Origin: Ailurus styani
Lineage: Eukaryota; Chordata; Mammalia; Carnivora; Ailuridae
Direction: 5' to 3'
Assembly (NCBI GenBank): GCA_002007465.1
Contig: LNAC01000036.1
Span: 136,881 to 200,880, forward strand
Length of the DNA: 64,000 nucleotides
Part shown: positions 36,816-49,641 of the stretch, piece by piece
How positions within the stretch are numbered: position 1 is the stretch's first letter
Layout: the number at the start of each line of letters is the position of its first letter
Notes under the pieces: generated by a model
Database searches by the model: none
What the model was told of the DNA's origin: nothing
The model's input: the letters and a program-made list of their open reading frames with translations, nothing else
Made by a program: the position numbers and the translations under genes

Positions 36816-39800
36816 ATAGAATAGAATACAGTGAAACTGGAAACAGATACTGTAGAGAAATGCAACAAAAATAAAAGCTGTTCATTTGTAAAGATAAAGT
36901 TAACTGAATCTTGCAAGGAAAAACAGAAAAGGTACAAGTTACCAATATGAGAAATGAAGAAAGGGACACTATTACAGACTCCATAGATGTGAAAAAGGTA
37001 GTAATTGGACATTATCAACTATTTATGCCCATTAGATTTAAACTACATATGACACAGGCTTGTAAGTTAAAAATGTAGTCTTTGCAAACTGACATAAATA
37101 ACAGAAAAGTGAAAATAGGTTTATCACTTTCTCTACTGAATAAAATGAATCCCCAGTTACTAACTTTTAACACAAACGATCCTGCCCAAGTGAAGCACAC
37201 ACAACTTCATCAGAGAGAAGTAAAAGAGCATTTTTTACCTCATGTCACAAAGCCAACCTAATCTTAATGCTAAAACCCGATGAGCATATGACATGAAAGG
37301 AGACTTAACAATCTGCTTCTCATAAACAAAATTCTATGTAATGTATTAGCAAATCGGTACCACTAATTAAAAAAATACTACAACCAGGTAATACAAGGAC
37401 AGGTTATAACATTTGAAAAAAATTTATTAGCGTAAATTAAAATATTGAGAGAAAAAAACTAAAATCCTATCATCCATCTCAAGAGATGCAGAAACGTATA
37501 TATAGCCATCTCTTATTCATGAAAAAAGCTCTTTGTGCCGTAGAAATAGCAGGGAATTTAATCTGATAAAGGGTAGATACAAAAAAAAAAAAAAACAACA
37601 ACCAAATATGAGATCTAATGATATAAAAGAGAAAGCTTTCTCCCTGAAATTGGAAATGAGATAAAGTTGTCTACTACTGCTACTTTATTCAATTATACTG
37701 AAGGTTTTAGCCATTACAGTAAGATACAAGTAACAAATAAAAGTGAAAATATTAGAAAGGGAGAAATAAAGTTGTCACTCTTCACAGACAACATGACTGA
37801 ATGCATAAAAATTAAAAATGAATCTATACTTAAACTATTAAAACTTTACATGATTAGAGTTCTAAAATACTCAGACTTTATTTTCTATTAATAGAGAAAA
37901 TATACTACTTATAATAGTAAAAAGACTTCAATTAAATAGTACAGAATCTAAAGAATGATGTGACAGACCTTTGAACAGAAACCTACAAAACATTAGTGAG
38001 AGAATTCCGGAGGTTTTGTCTCCTCAGAGAGTGAAAAATCAAACCAGACAGTCCGAGAAGGTATGGTGATATCCCATGTGGCAAAGGACTCATGTTGATA
38101 ACATATAATGATCATATCAATTAGAAAAACATAAACAACCCCATCACAAAATGGCAAGAACCTAAACAGGGACTTCACAGAAGAAGATATCCAAGTAGAC
38201 ATGTTGCCATCATAGTTTCTTAGCATCAAATCATCAAGATACTGCAGATTAAGACCTAAATAAAATACAGCTGTGTGTATCTTTACAATGGCTAAATAGC
38301 TTTGCAATAGCTAAAAGTTAAAATGAGTAATAAATAACTGGCTTTACCAAGTGTTGTTCTAGATTTGCAGTGGCATAAACTTCTACACATTGCTGGTCGG
38401 AGGATAAAGTGGTGCATCTACATTAGACAAATATTTGGACACATACACTGAAGTTGAAAGAATGTATCTATCATCTTTCACTTCATTCCTAAGTACACAA
38501 TATAGCTCAATTCATGCATCTATGCACCAAAAGATATACACAAAATATTTATAGTAGTACTTTTCAAACAGCCTGAAACTAAAATACCCAAATGTCCATC
38601 AGTAAGAGAAAAAAATAAGTTGTGGTATATTTATTCAATCAAATTATTTTCCCAACAATGGGAAAAATGAAGTACAGTTATATACAACTATGGAATTCAT
38701 TTTACAAATACTATATTGAGATAAAGAAGCCAGTGTGTACAATATACTAGTTCAGTTTTTATAACATTCTGAAGAAGGCATTTTAATGTCACATTAAGTA
38801 AGAGAAGAGGTTACCCTACGAGTCGTGATGACTGGCATGGGGTACATGAAGCGCTTTGGGGGAGTTGGTTATGCTGACTGTGTTGATCTGGAAGCTGGTT
38901 ACAGGGGTTTGTTCATGTTATAAAATTCTACTGGAATAAAACCTTAAGATTTATATGCTTTATTGTTTGCATAGCTGACTTCAAGTATAAAAGTTGACCC
39001 CACACCAAAAACTTAAGGGAGTCATCCCAGAGTTTTGTTTTTTTTTTTAATATGGCTATTAAGTTTTTATATATAAATTCACTAATAGAAAATTTCATGT
39101 TACTGGAAAAATCAAAACTTTTAAAAATATTATTGGTTTATTATGGTCCTATTGCTTGACAAGAGATTCAAAGTGAAAATATTTTACCCTAGGATTATGT
39201 TTTATAAGTATTGTATTTTAGTAATTCATTTCGTTTCTGTTTGTTTCCTTCTTTGTTGGTCACACTGCCCTGGGTTCACATTTCAGCTTTATCACTTCTC
39301 AGCTTTGAGTAAATAGGAACAAGATGACTGGAGTCTATATAATATACACTTATTCGAGACTCACTGGATGTTCAAGAATGGACACTTCTTTACTACATAC
39401 TAAGATATTTAAGTTATGCAACTGATTTCAATCCTTACATACCCTGTGATCATATTTACATCTGAGATAAAGTATCTTCACAGTAACCCAACAAAACCCA
39501 AAGAGATGGTACGTAACAGATCATGCAACAAACACTAGGAAGTTTACAGTATTAGTTTTCTTCTCTAATACAAGTGTATTTGGTCTGGTGTGCATGCGGT
39601 ATGTACGCATGTCTATGTATTGGGGCACAACTCTTGTTGTAAACTGGTACTGAATGAACATTTAAACGGAATATTGGATACATCTTTACATTAATCCCTC
39701 TGTGTGAGTCTCCCTAATTAAGATTTGAATATATAAGGGATTTAAACTGAATTGCATTGTCAAAGTAATTTCAAGATACTCAGTTCCAATATTTTTGAAT

Positions 39801-41086
39801 CAATCCTATTTGAAATAATTAGAGGGAAAAGAAAAACCACTGAGGATTTGATAATAGAGGCATAATGCAATTTTGTTGGCGGAGTAGAATGAGAGATTTT
39901 TGCAAAGAAGACTTAGATTATCAAAGAGGACATGGGAGTTATAAACTCAACACAATTTTATTTCCTTATCTGTTACAGCTGGGATAAAGAGTTGGGTAGG
40001 AAAGTTAGAAACACGTATTTAGGACACTACCAGAAAAAGTCAGTATTTAAGTCACAAATTAGGCAAAAACAATACACAGTAGAATGGAGTAGCACATCTC
40101 AAACGAAACAAACTAAATACCACACATGCATACACACATACATGCAGAAACAAAACCAAAAAGCATACAGACAATAGAGGAAACTAAATTTGTAAGCCTC
40201 AACAATTTAATAGAAAAGTGGAAAATATAATAGCTCTCCTCTCATTAGTATTGATTTTTCATTTATAAACAGTCACAGATTTTTTTTATAATATGACTGT
40301 TAAACTTTTACATTTAATAAAAATACAGAATCCAAGAGGTTCAAAAAGTTAGTGCTCACATCAATGGCTTGAAAACTTTTTTCCATGGCATCAAAATTTT
40401 ACAACCATTAATTACTTAGTTTTAAGGACCTCACCTCTTGATCTGAGGAAAAGGACAATGAAGGTTACTGTAGACAGTTAGGAAAAGGGTGGAGTGGAGA
40501 ACCTGCCAGGTGATTATGCAGGACTCTACAATTTCCAGGTTCACAGAAGATGAATCTAATAAATAAGGGACCCACACATTTTCTCCTCATTTGGAGAGCA
40601 TTTGAAAATGATGTAGCCAGGAAGCATGCTTTTTGCAGTCAGGAAAACCAGACAAGGACAGTGAGGACTTGAACCAAAGTCACCCTTAGGGGTCATTTTC
40701 TCCAGGGAGTTGAAGCCATTGTGAAATATGTCTAAGTCCACAACTTTCTCAGGCAGAGAGAGCACTTCTCTCTCTTTCTTGAGAGCACTACTATTTAGGT
40801 CATCAAAAAGTATGACGAAGGAGATTTATTTGATACTAAAGCCCCCATCTGACTGAAGTTCCAATCTAATTCTAAACTACTCTGTACATATGACAGATTT
40901 TTAAGGAGTAAAATAGAAAGTTTCCTCTCCATACTCCGGCTTGCTGAAATTTTCACAATACTACGACAAAAAATTATAAAAATTCTGGTGGTCACCTGCT
41001 CCCTTGATGCAGCAATTTAGAAGGGAGAAATTTCTTGGTATATATTGGAGGGGGTTAAAAGACTGTTTGAACCCATCAATACTATT

Positions 41087-41134
41087 GCCATGACAGTCAA
41101 AGGGTAACTTGCCATGACAGTCAAAGGGTAACTT
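41087..41134 (+). repeat. Perfect 24-bp tandem duplication
   Basis: The 24-base unit starting GCCATGACAGTC and ending GTAACTT occurs twice back to back (41087-41110 and 41111-41134) with no difference, within otherwise unique intron. Perfect identity suggests a recent event or polymorphism. Confidence 0.98.
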
Positions 41135-42460
41135 ACGAGAACAATATTGTCAAGAGAAAAACCTAATATCCCCAGGAGCATTTCTAACGTGCTGGTATCC
41201 ATTGGTTAATTACATTCTAGATTGTTCCTTTTAATAACCTATGGATTGGTAAACCTTCCACTAGCAACTTAGAAATTATCGTATCATGGATGGGCATAAT
41301 AGCTCTCAAAAATTTTTATCTTTAGCCACAAGAGAGCCGAAATCTGCTGCTGAAATTATATTCCAACACTTCACATTCTCATTTTTGTTTTAAATTTCTT
41401 AACTTGCTATCTTCTCTATCACATACTCAGTTCCTGTCTTCCTATTTTATAAAGCTCCACCGTTCCTCTCATCCCTATTCAATTATAAATTCTCTTATTT
41501 TGCATGCTCCTGTTGCCTATAATTTACTGCAAATGGCTTCCACCCTTCTCCTTACAGAGGGTTCGAGAATTATTTATTGAGCCCCACCAGTATATCTAAA
41601 TTTGTCGCATCATTTTTTCTCTCTTACAGTCTGAAAAAGAGAGGCTGTTTATTTCAATTGATGCCTGCAAAAACAGCTCATGGAAACTAGTTAGAAGCAA
41701 ATTCCCAAGTAACTTAGACTTGGCAGTATTCCATTACCTTTGATTATAAAAGGGCAAAATTAATGGGCAATTCATGAGGCTCTGTGACAGAGAGGTGACA
41801 CGAAGTCACTACGATTCAAATGGTAGAAGTCAAGGACTTGTTTACACCAGGTGCCATTTCATTTTTTTTCCCCCTCCCATTATATGTGACAGTGGTCTGA
41901 CTTCTGTGGCGAACTGCAACGGGGTTTTCCTTCCAGACCAGACCACTGTGTCCCATCTCTTATGTTTAGAAAATTATTCTTTAATGAATGCTAATCCAGT
42001 TTCTAATTATAATATCTTTATATTTAATGTTTGTGTATCAGATGAAAGGCAAACATTTTGGGGGCAGTCACAAAGGACATGAATAATTTCCTCAGAAGCT
42101 TATCTAATTAATTTTATTGCTCTACAATATCTTTAAAATTTGAACTACCATCATTTCATGTGTTTAGATAAAAGTGAATCTTCAGCACTTAAATTTGACA
42201 CGTGCAATAATTTCAGCCATGCACGTTCATTGGATGTAGATAATGGTAACAGGTTTGGGGGCTCTTTGGGGGGCATGAGGCACTAGTTTTCTCACTTATT
42301 GTTTCTCTTCCAATTTTAACAGTTTCAAGAAATCATCAGTCTATTTCTGAGATACTCATATACTTGGGAAAACAAGATAAAACCAACTCTAACTTTTCTT
42401 GTCTGTCTGCTTTATGCTAACATTTTAAAATTGTAACTCTCATCAAGAATATTTCACTGG

Positions 42461-42648
42461 GGGCGCCTGGGTAGCTCAGTGGGTTAAAACCTCTGCCTTC
42501 AGCTCAGGTCATGATCTCGGGGTCCTGGGACCGAGGCCCGCATTGGGCTCTCTGCTCAGCGGGGAGCCTGCTTCCTCCTCTCTCTCTGCCTGCCTCTCTG
42601 CCTACTTGTAATCTCGCTGTCAAATAAATAAAAAAATCTTTAAAAAAA
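42461..42648 (+). mobile_element. Carnivore SINE (SINEC), full length and young-looking
   Basis: Starts 'gggcgcctgggtagctcagt' and ends 'caaataaataaaaaaatctt' plus A tail. A perfect 13-bp target-site duplication AATATTTCACTGG flanks it (42448-42460 and 42649-42661). The intact head, Pol III internal promoter region and tail indicate a recent insertion. This is the copy nearest the consensus and the best marker of carnivore origin. Confidence 0.98.
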
Positions 42649-43369
42649 AATATTTCACTGGCTTGACCATGATCACATGATACAGCCCATCCTCATTAGC
42701 ATGTAACAGAAGACTCTTGCTGATTTGGTCTCACCTTGGTGTCCTGGTGTCACCACCAGCTACTTCTCTGGACACACTCACCACTGGGGCTACTGATTTT
42801 ATTGGTGATGGCATCCTCTCAGGGCTTCTGGGACTTTCGAAATGTGGCTAACTCTCTCAAAGATTTGTCTACCTTTCTTTGCCTAGGGGACTTCTGTTCA
42901 TTATTTAAAGCTAATTCAAAGGTCATTTCCTTGTTTAAATCCTTCCCATGACTACAGGACAATGTCTCTTCCTCCTGGGATCTTCTGCACATTTTGTAAA
43001 GGAGTATTTTGTGGGACAGATGAAGGGGTCAACTAACCCTTAGAATAGATCTGCTAGGGTGCTATGGATTCCTTGCTTATAGAAGTGCTTAGTAATGGGA
43101 ATACAAATGAAATTATTAACTGGATAACTAAAGAATGATGAAAGAATAAATCTTCCCAAAAAATTAATAAATGAGAAAAGGGTGTTATCAAACATCTCAC
43201 AAGGGAGTTATGAGTTTTTTAAATATCCCTGAGCTTTTATGTGTTGAAAAATGAATTGAAAGCAGCATGTACAAGTAAATTTCAGATATCCTTGTTTTTT
43301 CGGACAGGAACTGGTTTGGGAGAATATCAACCTATTCAGTCACAGATGACCTAGCTTTTGGGAAGAGGG

Positions 43370-43640
43370 AATATAGTGGCTTAAATGGTGCCCCCCCCCC
43401 CAAAGGTATGTCCAGGTCCTAACCCCAGAAACCTATAAATGTGCTATTTAGAAAAAGGATATTTGCAGATATAATTATAGATTGTAAACTGAGATCATCC
43501 TAGATTATCTGGGTAGGCTCTAGGTCTAGTACTGTTTTTATTAGAGATAGAAAAGTGGAAGACATGGTAGGAGGAAGAAATATTCCTGCGAAGACTAAGG
43601 CAGAGACTGGCGTTCTTCAGTCACAGATAAAGAAGTCCTT
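43370..43640 (+). mobile_element. MLT1-type MaLR (ERVL-MaLR) LTR fragment
   Basis: 'ccaaaggtatgtccaggtcctaaccccagaaacc', 'ggatatttgcagatataatt' and 'gatcatcctagattatctgggtagg' match the first half of MLT1/MST-type LTRs. A C12 run sits where the consensus has a short C run. An ancient non-coding solo LTR; no internal retroviral genes are present. Confidence 0.75.
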
Positions 43641-44444
43641 GGCTCCTTGGATGGTCTCCACCAACTATCAACAACCCTCAACTATTCTGAGATCACCATT
43701 GGGCTTCAACTTTTCCACAGTCCTGTAAAATGCAGTTAGTTCTTTCTGAAAGGTTCAGAGCTCTCTGCTTTATGTTTCACCCTCTTGCCCGTGCCTGGAC
43801 CAAATAACTGAGCCATGGCTCTGAAGCATCTTTCCTAGTGACACTCTGCTTTAGCAGTGGAGGTTCCTGCGTGGGGGGGTACGGGGTGTGTGGGGCGGTG
43901 AGGGGAGTAGCCCTGAGTCTTCTTGGTTCACTTCTCTGAGCATGAAACCTCTCCTTATGAGCCATGGAAGGAAGATCAGGGCCCAAGACTCTCAGGAATG
44001 CTTTGTCCAATGTAAAATTATGTCGCATGAATAGGGAGTTGGTAGAAGAAGGCAAGCCCCACCTTCAGTTGCCTAAATCTTAGTCTCAGCAACAGTGATC
44101 TGAGCGGGATGAGAAATGCTAACATCCCACCCCTACTGGGTATAGAGTCCTTGACTAGCAGCTTGGGGGAGAGGGAGTCCCATGTCCATGGTTGTGTTAG
44201 TCTGGAGGAGAGTGCTCATGTTCCTGATCTCTAAGAGTAGGGGGAGTGAGCAAGTGTTGGTTCAAACACCACAGACTAACTTATTGATGTTTTGTAGATA
44301 TTCTTGAATAAGTGTTTTTATTTGCTATATGCCCTTAGGACCTTTTTCAGAGACTTTAAAATATAATTTTTTTTTAAAACACATTTTTCTGGGAAATGGG
44401 ATGGTGGTGTTCCTCATGCTGGCATGCCCCAAGTCAAAAGTAAC

Positions 44445-44445
<1 letters not shown>

Positions 44446-44517
<72 letters not shown>

Positions 44518-44523
44518 CCCCCC
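44446..44523 (+). repeat. (CA)n microsatellite followed by C9
   Basis: About 35 perfect CA units then a C run. The length predicts high polymorphism. It generates spurious Thr/His and Val/Cys open frames on both strands. Confidence 0.97.
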
Positions 44524-45010
44524 AAAGAATAAAACATGAATTGTTTGTTAAAAAGACTTTGGGAAAGAGATGTAGTTTGGGCTAAATCTTGCAGGATAAT
44601 AAGGAATTCCACAGTTATAAAGAGAAGGGATTAGGTTACATTGTTAGGGTTACCTGTCCAGTATGTTTTATGTAGCCACGAAGGCTACAGAAATTCTCTC
44701 TTGTCATGATACACTAGCATATCCTTTTTCAGTGCTTGGGTATACAGTTCAGGTTTTATTTATTTTAATCAGGCATACTGTAAACTACTAAATTAGGAGG
44801 AAACACCTAAAATACATCCAATTCAACTATGTAAGAAGAAATTAATTTATTAAATTTGGGCAATTATTAAATAAATGTAAAAAAAATACACCAAATTGTG
44901 GTAAACATAATACACAACGTACACACCATGGGATTCTTTACAGTTCTGAGCAGTAGATTCCAAATTAAGTTCTGAGTTTTCCACTGGCCAAAACAAAGAA
45001 GAAAAAAATT

Positions 45011-45189
45011 TCTTTGAAGATTTTATTTATTAGAGAGAGAGAGAGATCATGAGCAGGGGGAAGAGGTAAGAGGGAGAAGCAAACTCCCTACAGAGCAGGA
45101 AGCCTGATGCGGGGCTCCATCCCAGGAACCTGGGATCATGACCTGACGCCAAGGCAGATGCTTAACAAACTGAGCCACCCAGATGCCCC
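45011..45189 (-). mobile_element. Carnivore SINE (SINEC)
   Basis: Reverse orientation: 'gattttatttattagagagagagag' at the left and 'aaactgagccacccagatgcccc' at the right. Flanks ACAAAGAAGAAAAAAATT (44993-45010) and ACAAAGAAAAAAAAATTA (from 45190) form an imperfect target-site duplication. Confidence 0.95.
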
Positions 45190-46679
45190 ACAAAGAAAAA
45201 AAAATTATCATTTCCAAAATGCCTACTGTTGATTACAAGATACTGTTTACTTATGGAAGTGCTAGGACAAATTAAGAATCATAATTGGAAGAACCTTCTC
45301 TGTCATTCACGAGGTTCTAATAGTATGAAGTGACAGATCCCCATCCCACATCACTTCTAACCAAAAAAATAAATAAGAATGATGTTATTCCAAGGTTCTG
45401 AGCCCTGAGATAGTTAATACCACCTTATTCCTGACAGCACATATGAGAAAAAGGTATACTACTTTAATGTTGAGAGTTAGCCCAATAAGCAGCTCACGTA
45501 GCTTTTATCTTTTGTGCTGGAGTCTTACCACCTGTTGGCAATCTAGATATAAGAGATCACTGCTTTTTTTTTCCCCCAACGCTAAGATCAGGAAAAGAAG
45601 AGAAAAGAACACAGGCTTTAGCATAATTATCCCTTGCCCAAATGGTGGTGAAAAAAATCTGTGTATGCATGTTTGCCTGTCAGGAGTGTGTGTAGCATAA
45701 GACAGAAAACAAACGGTATCAGTTGGTAGACTTGACCCAATCAACCACTGCCCATGAATCTGACTCAACAAGGTTAGCCTTTTCTTCACTCTCCAAGGAA
45801 CAAAATCAGGTTCAAGGACAACAGCTTTTCCTTGTACTTTCCAGTTTTCAAAGACTGTGCACTTGCTTTTCCAGTGTCTACTCTGTACATGTAGTTTATT
45901 GAGCTTATGTTGATCATTGACTATTTCTTAATTGAAGGGTAGAGAGATGGGAGACAAAAACCTAACAGAAGGCTCCTGTGGTCATTTAAATACACAAGAG
46001 TTGGTCTAGGATGTGGAACAGAGAAAAATGAATGTTATATAAATACATAACTTATCAGTAGTTTGTAGAGTTGAGATACAGAGAATTACAAAATAAAAAT
46101 TAATCACTTAAAGGGACTCTGCCTGGGTAAAATAGTACCATGAGTAAAAAAAGGGAATTTAAATTGTTCAGTGTCTCAGGGAGGCTTGCAGATTACTAGT
46201 CTAATTCTGAGCATGTTAAGAATATATCCACGTTGGCATTTGGTATTTGGACTCAGACTTCAGATAGTGTTCATTCATGAGATAAGTATTTATAAGAAAC
46301 CTTCATGTATTCTTAAAGAAATAGCAGTGATGAGTTACCTTAAACAAATATATTTTGTCTTGAACTTCATCAGTATTATACTGTGCAAAGGTCTCACGTT
46401 TGGGAGGCCCAAGCTACACCTGGGGGTTAACTTTTCAATGAATAATATTGGTAAAGGCCTATGTTCCTCTGAATGCCAGTCTCCTCACTTAAAATAGGAG
46501 AATTACACTGAAGTGAACGTAATTCGTAATTCCATGTAGTTCTAACTCCCATAGTACTGAATGAGATATACTTCTGTAAACACCCCACTGACGAGACTGA
46601 ACAGTAGGCATGGTGCTCATCATGTTGGCAATTACAAAGGACCAAGGCTAACGTGCCCTTCACTGTGTGCCTAATACTA

Positions 46680-46860
46680 TCTGAGCACCTAATGTTTTCT
46701 CCTATTTTTAATGATTCTGGAAATTAAGGTCTTCAGTTTCACTTCTCTCTGGAATAAAAGGAGGTTAAGTCACTTGTTCAGGATCACATAGGGAGGAGGA
46801 GGCAAAGCTGGAACCCCGCGCATTGCTGTCGAGTGCACACACTATATTCCCTTTTACTCT
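46680..46860 (-). repeat. MIR SINE relic
   Basis: 'aggaggttaagtcacttgttcaggatcacatagggagg' followed by 'caaagctggaacccc' is the reverse MIR core, preceded by a diverged left part. Confidence 0.7.
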
Positions 46861-48398
46861 CTAGCAGCTGCTATTCAGCTCATGGTCAAGCTAGAGAAGA
46901 GGTATCAATCTTTAAGGATATAATTGTACTTTACTTCACATACCTTATACCTTATTTATCCACCTTATACAGGTGGATAAAGCAGAAAATATAACCTCTT
47001 TGTCTTATGATCATGTATTTTTTTTTTTAAACTTCCCTTTCTTTTTGAAACTAGAGAGGTCCATGGTTCCTCTCTGAATGAAGGAGAAATTCATTTATTA
47101 GAGGTAAGACAGTAAAAGAAAAGGGATTTATCAGGTGAGACATTTAAGGCCGTTGGCTTGATTCTGGGGAATTGAGGTTATGTTCCATGACTGAGGTGGT
47201 AGGAATTCCACAGGGTAATATTCATCCATCCATAGTTAATCCCATTAACATACTGGAGAGTTGCCACGCTAGTTAACTACATTCAAATCTTGTAGCATTG
47301 CCAGTGGGTTTAACCAACTATAAATTTATAACATGGTATGATTATTTAGTGTGTGCTTTAGAAGTATTTTCCTATTTAACACACAAAAAATGAGTGTCTG
47401 AAGGGTTTAGAGCCCTGAATTTAATCAATTATCACAAAGATCACTTTGATACATCAAATGCAAGTCTGTTTCTTCATATTCAAAAACCACATACTTCCTC
47501 CTCTTGGCTTACATATAAATACTCACTGCCACAGAGACACAAGTAAATAATTGGCCATCACCAGTGCATTCTGTATAATTTACAAGAGATCAAAAGATTA
47601 TTACATGGTACAAACTGTGTTGCATATATTACAAATGAAAAATCATCACATGGCTAAAGTCAACAATGTATTAGTTAATGCACCAGATTTCTGTGCATGC
47701 ATGTGCGTGTGTGTTTGTGGATTATGTATTAAATTCTCTGCTGTTGGAATTGACCTGGAAAGAGGAGATTAGTATCTGTTTACACTGATGAAAATCTTTA
47801 TGAAAATGACAATATTAAAATTACTTAGGCTTATCTTATCCAAAAAGATCCCAAGGTCAATTTTTGATTAAAAAAATAGAATTCACAAGAGGTATGATTC
47901 CCCATCTTTAATATATCTTTATCATTGTTAAGGAATCACTCTTGACAAGTGATTTGGTTCTGGCCTTTTCCTGGGTTTTTAATGTTCATCTTTAACATAT
48001 AGCCAAATACAGTAATAGCATAAAAATGGCTTGAGTTCTACCCAAGATAAACAAAGAGAGAAGTCTCTGTTGCATGAAGCATCTTTTTTCTTTTGTATAA
48101 TGGATTTATCATTAAAAAAAATAAAAGCTTTCTTCATCAGGTAAACCTCTAAGTTTTTCAGAGATGGTCTTTGTCAAGCTAAGCTCCAGCAAATGGTGTT
48201 TGAAATCCTAATTTATACTTAAGCAGTGAAGCACGTGGTTTTTTTTTTCCCCTATTGAGTGGTCAGTTTCCATCACCACTTTGTTGAAAACACCCTATTT
48301 AAGGGAAGTTGCAACAGATACACGTGCTTTTAAGAAGTTGAGTTGCACATTAAAAATGAAGTACCCTCAATGCTGATGTTATTTTTTCCTTCCCATAG

Positions 48399-48520
48399 GG
48401 AACCACAGTCAGATATCACGAGTGCCTGTTGCTATTAAAGTGCTGGATGTCAATGACAACGCCCCTGAATTCGCATCCGAATATGAGGCATTTTTATGTG
48501 AAAATGGAAAACCCGGCCAA
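48399..48520 (+). CDS. CDH8: Cadherin-8-like internal coding exon (end of EC4, EC4-EC5 linker, start of EC5)
   Basis: This is an internal exon of a type II classical cadherin, a calcium-dependent homophilic adhesion receptor of the neuronal plasma membrane. The acceptor is a pyrimidine-rich tract ending 'cttcccatag' and the donor is GTAAAT at 48521. The exon is 122 bp, entering in phase 1 (an upstream base plus GG gives the split arginine codon) and leaving in phase 0 after CAA. It reads [20 protein letters not shown], then [21 protein letters not shown]. Visible features are an NHS N-glycosylation sequon, the calcium-ligating linker [10 protein letters not shown] that closes EC4, and the CENGKPGQ start of EC5. 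The 122-bp length and phases match the equivalent exon of type II cadherins as I remember them; by analogy this is about exon 9 of 12. The residues fit remembered CDH8 better than CDH10, CDH12 or CDH18. The cadherin assignment is near certain and the paralogue less so. Confidence 0.88.
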
Positions 48521-49097
48521 GTAAATATCTCCATGTTGTTAATGCTGAATATGTTTGTATACAACTGTCTCATATCTGATTAACCTGCATTCTCGTGAGC
48601 ATCTCATCATTTACGGTCTGCAAAGTCACAGGCAGGAAACATCCAAATGGGAACGGAGAAGGAGCATTTGTTTTTTTCTTTTGGAGAGGTTAATTCTCTC
48701 TACTTAGGACCACATGAGCTCCTCAAGTTCAACACCCTGCTGTGCCATGAACCCAGAGCCGAGTAACGATCTTAAAGTCTCTCCAGCTCTGGCTAGAACG
48801 TGGAGGTCTGAGAGAGATGGGGACCAAAATTTAAACCTTCTTATGACAGGAAGCAAGAGAAAAGCTCACGGGGAGGGCGTCTATGTTTCATACCAACCAT
48901 AAGAACCACACCTAAGAGTGGAACCCATGAAGAGCAGTGGTAGAAAGTGATTTTTGCCATCTGTAAAAATGTTGATGTATTTAGATAAACATAGGATGAA
49001 TGACGTGTTTTAGACGTGCAAGCATCTTAAAATTGTGTTCTGATAAAACATTTTTTTAACCTGTCTTATGTAGTGTAGATAGGGACACTGTAGATAG

Positions 49098-49165
49098 ATA
49101 AAAAGAGAAATAGGAAAAAAGGAAGGAAAAAAGGGAGGGAGGGAGGAAGAGAGAGGAACAAAAAA
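49098..49165 (+). repeat. Purine-rich (GGAA)n/(GGGA)n tract
   Basis: An almost uninterrupted purine strand with GGAA and GGGA units about 580 bp downstream of the 122-bp exon donor. Could form triplex-like DNA; no specific function shown. Confidence 0.85.
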
Positions 49166-49641
49166 GACAAAACCTGCATTACTCTGAATGTCAAAATGGA
49201 AATAGTCTATGTAAAGTTCTAAAAACACAAATGTAATAGATTTATTTTAACAAGGTGCCAAAGTACTGTATGTTTAAGAAATTTATCGTTTTTCAACTTC
49301 CTAATTTATTTCTGGATGGTGACATTTTAATTTAAATAAACAGCAGCTGACAGCATGACACTGGAGTTGTTAATCCAACTATTCTTGGGCCTCATGTGGG
49401 TGTTAGGAATCAAACTTACTATTTGCCGAGTAGCTTACCTGACAAGAGTCAGAATTTTTTTTTTTCACCTACAGAAAGGAATAGCACCGTAGCCCTATAC
49501 TTTTATTTCATTATTACAAAAGATCAAGGTGTTACCGTCCTATGAAACTGGACATTTTCCCCCATGCTATGCTCCTGTATCCCAAGAATTAGCCTCATTT
49601 CTGTTTCCCAAAGTAAGACACAAATACATGGGTGTACACAT

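Larger units (their letters stand above)
35206..38960 (+). mobile_element. Old L1M/HAL1-type LINE, 3' portion
   Basis: 'ataaaacaagtctcaattag', 'accacaatggaattcaacc', 'aaatgtccatcagtaagag' and, near the end, 'gatctggaagctggttacaggggtttgttcatg' correspond in order to ORF2 and the 3' end of an old L1M or HAL1 element. It is interrupted by a reverse L1 3' piece (35478) and a SINEC (36624). It is probably the continuation of the fragment at 21080. Confidence 0.7.
1..48398 (+). other. Intron upstream of the 122-bp cadherin exon (3' portion)
   Basis: No cadherin exon is visible upstream of the acceptor at 48397-48398, so at least 48.4 kb here is intron of the cadherin gene. Very long introns are known for CDH8-class genes. 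About half is recognisable repeat, dominated by the LINE block from 21 to 39 kb. Stretches such as 1-470, 600-1650, 1940-2930, 5000-6190, 10940-12040, 12810-15030, 16010-17770 and 18960-21080 hold AT-rich sequence in which I see no gene and no confident repeat, apart from the candidate exon at 19379. The open frames scattered here are short, lack family resemblance and end at random stops. Confidence 0.85.

Noticed and set aside
39030..40330. Similarity between about 39040-39095 and 40268-40320 ('aatatggctattaag' versus 'aatatgactgttaaa')
   Set aside because: The match is short, AT-rich and about 70 percent, so it may be chance. I could not name a family.
42461..42560. tRNA gene candidate
   Set aside because: The tRNA-like head with Pol III box elements belongs to a SINEC element. 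It lacks a complete cloverleaf and is followed by the SINE body and tail.
44325..44612. Open frames with runs of Val-Cys or Thr-His
   Set aside because: They are translations of the CA microsatellite.
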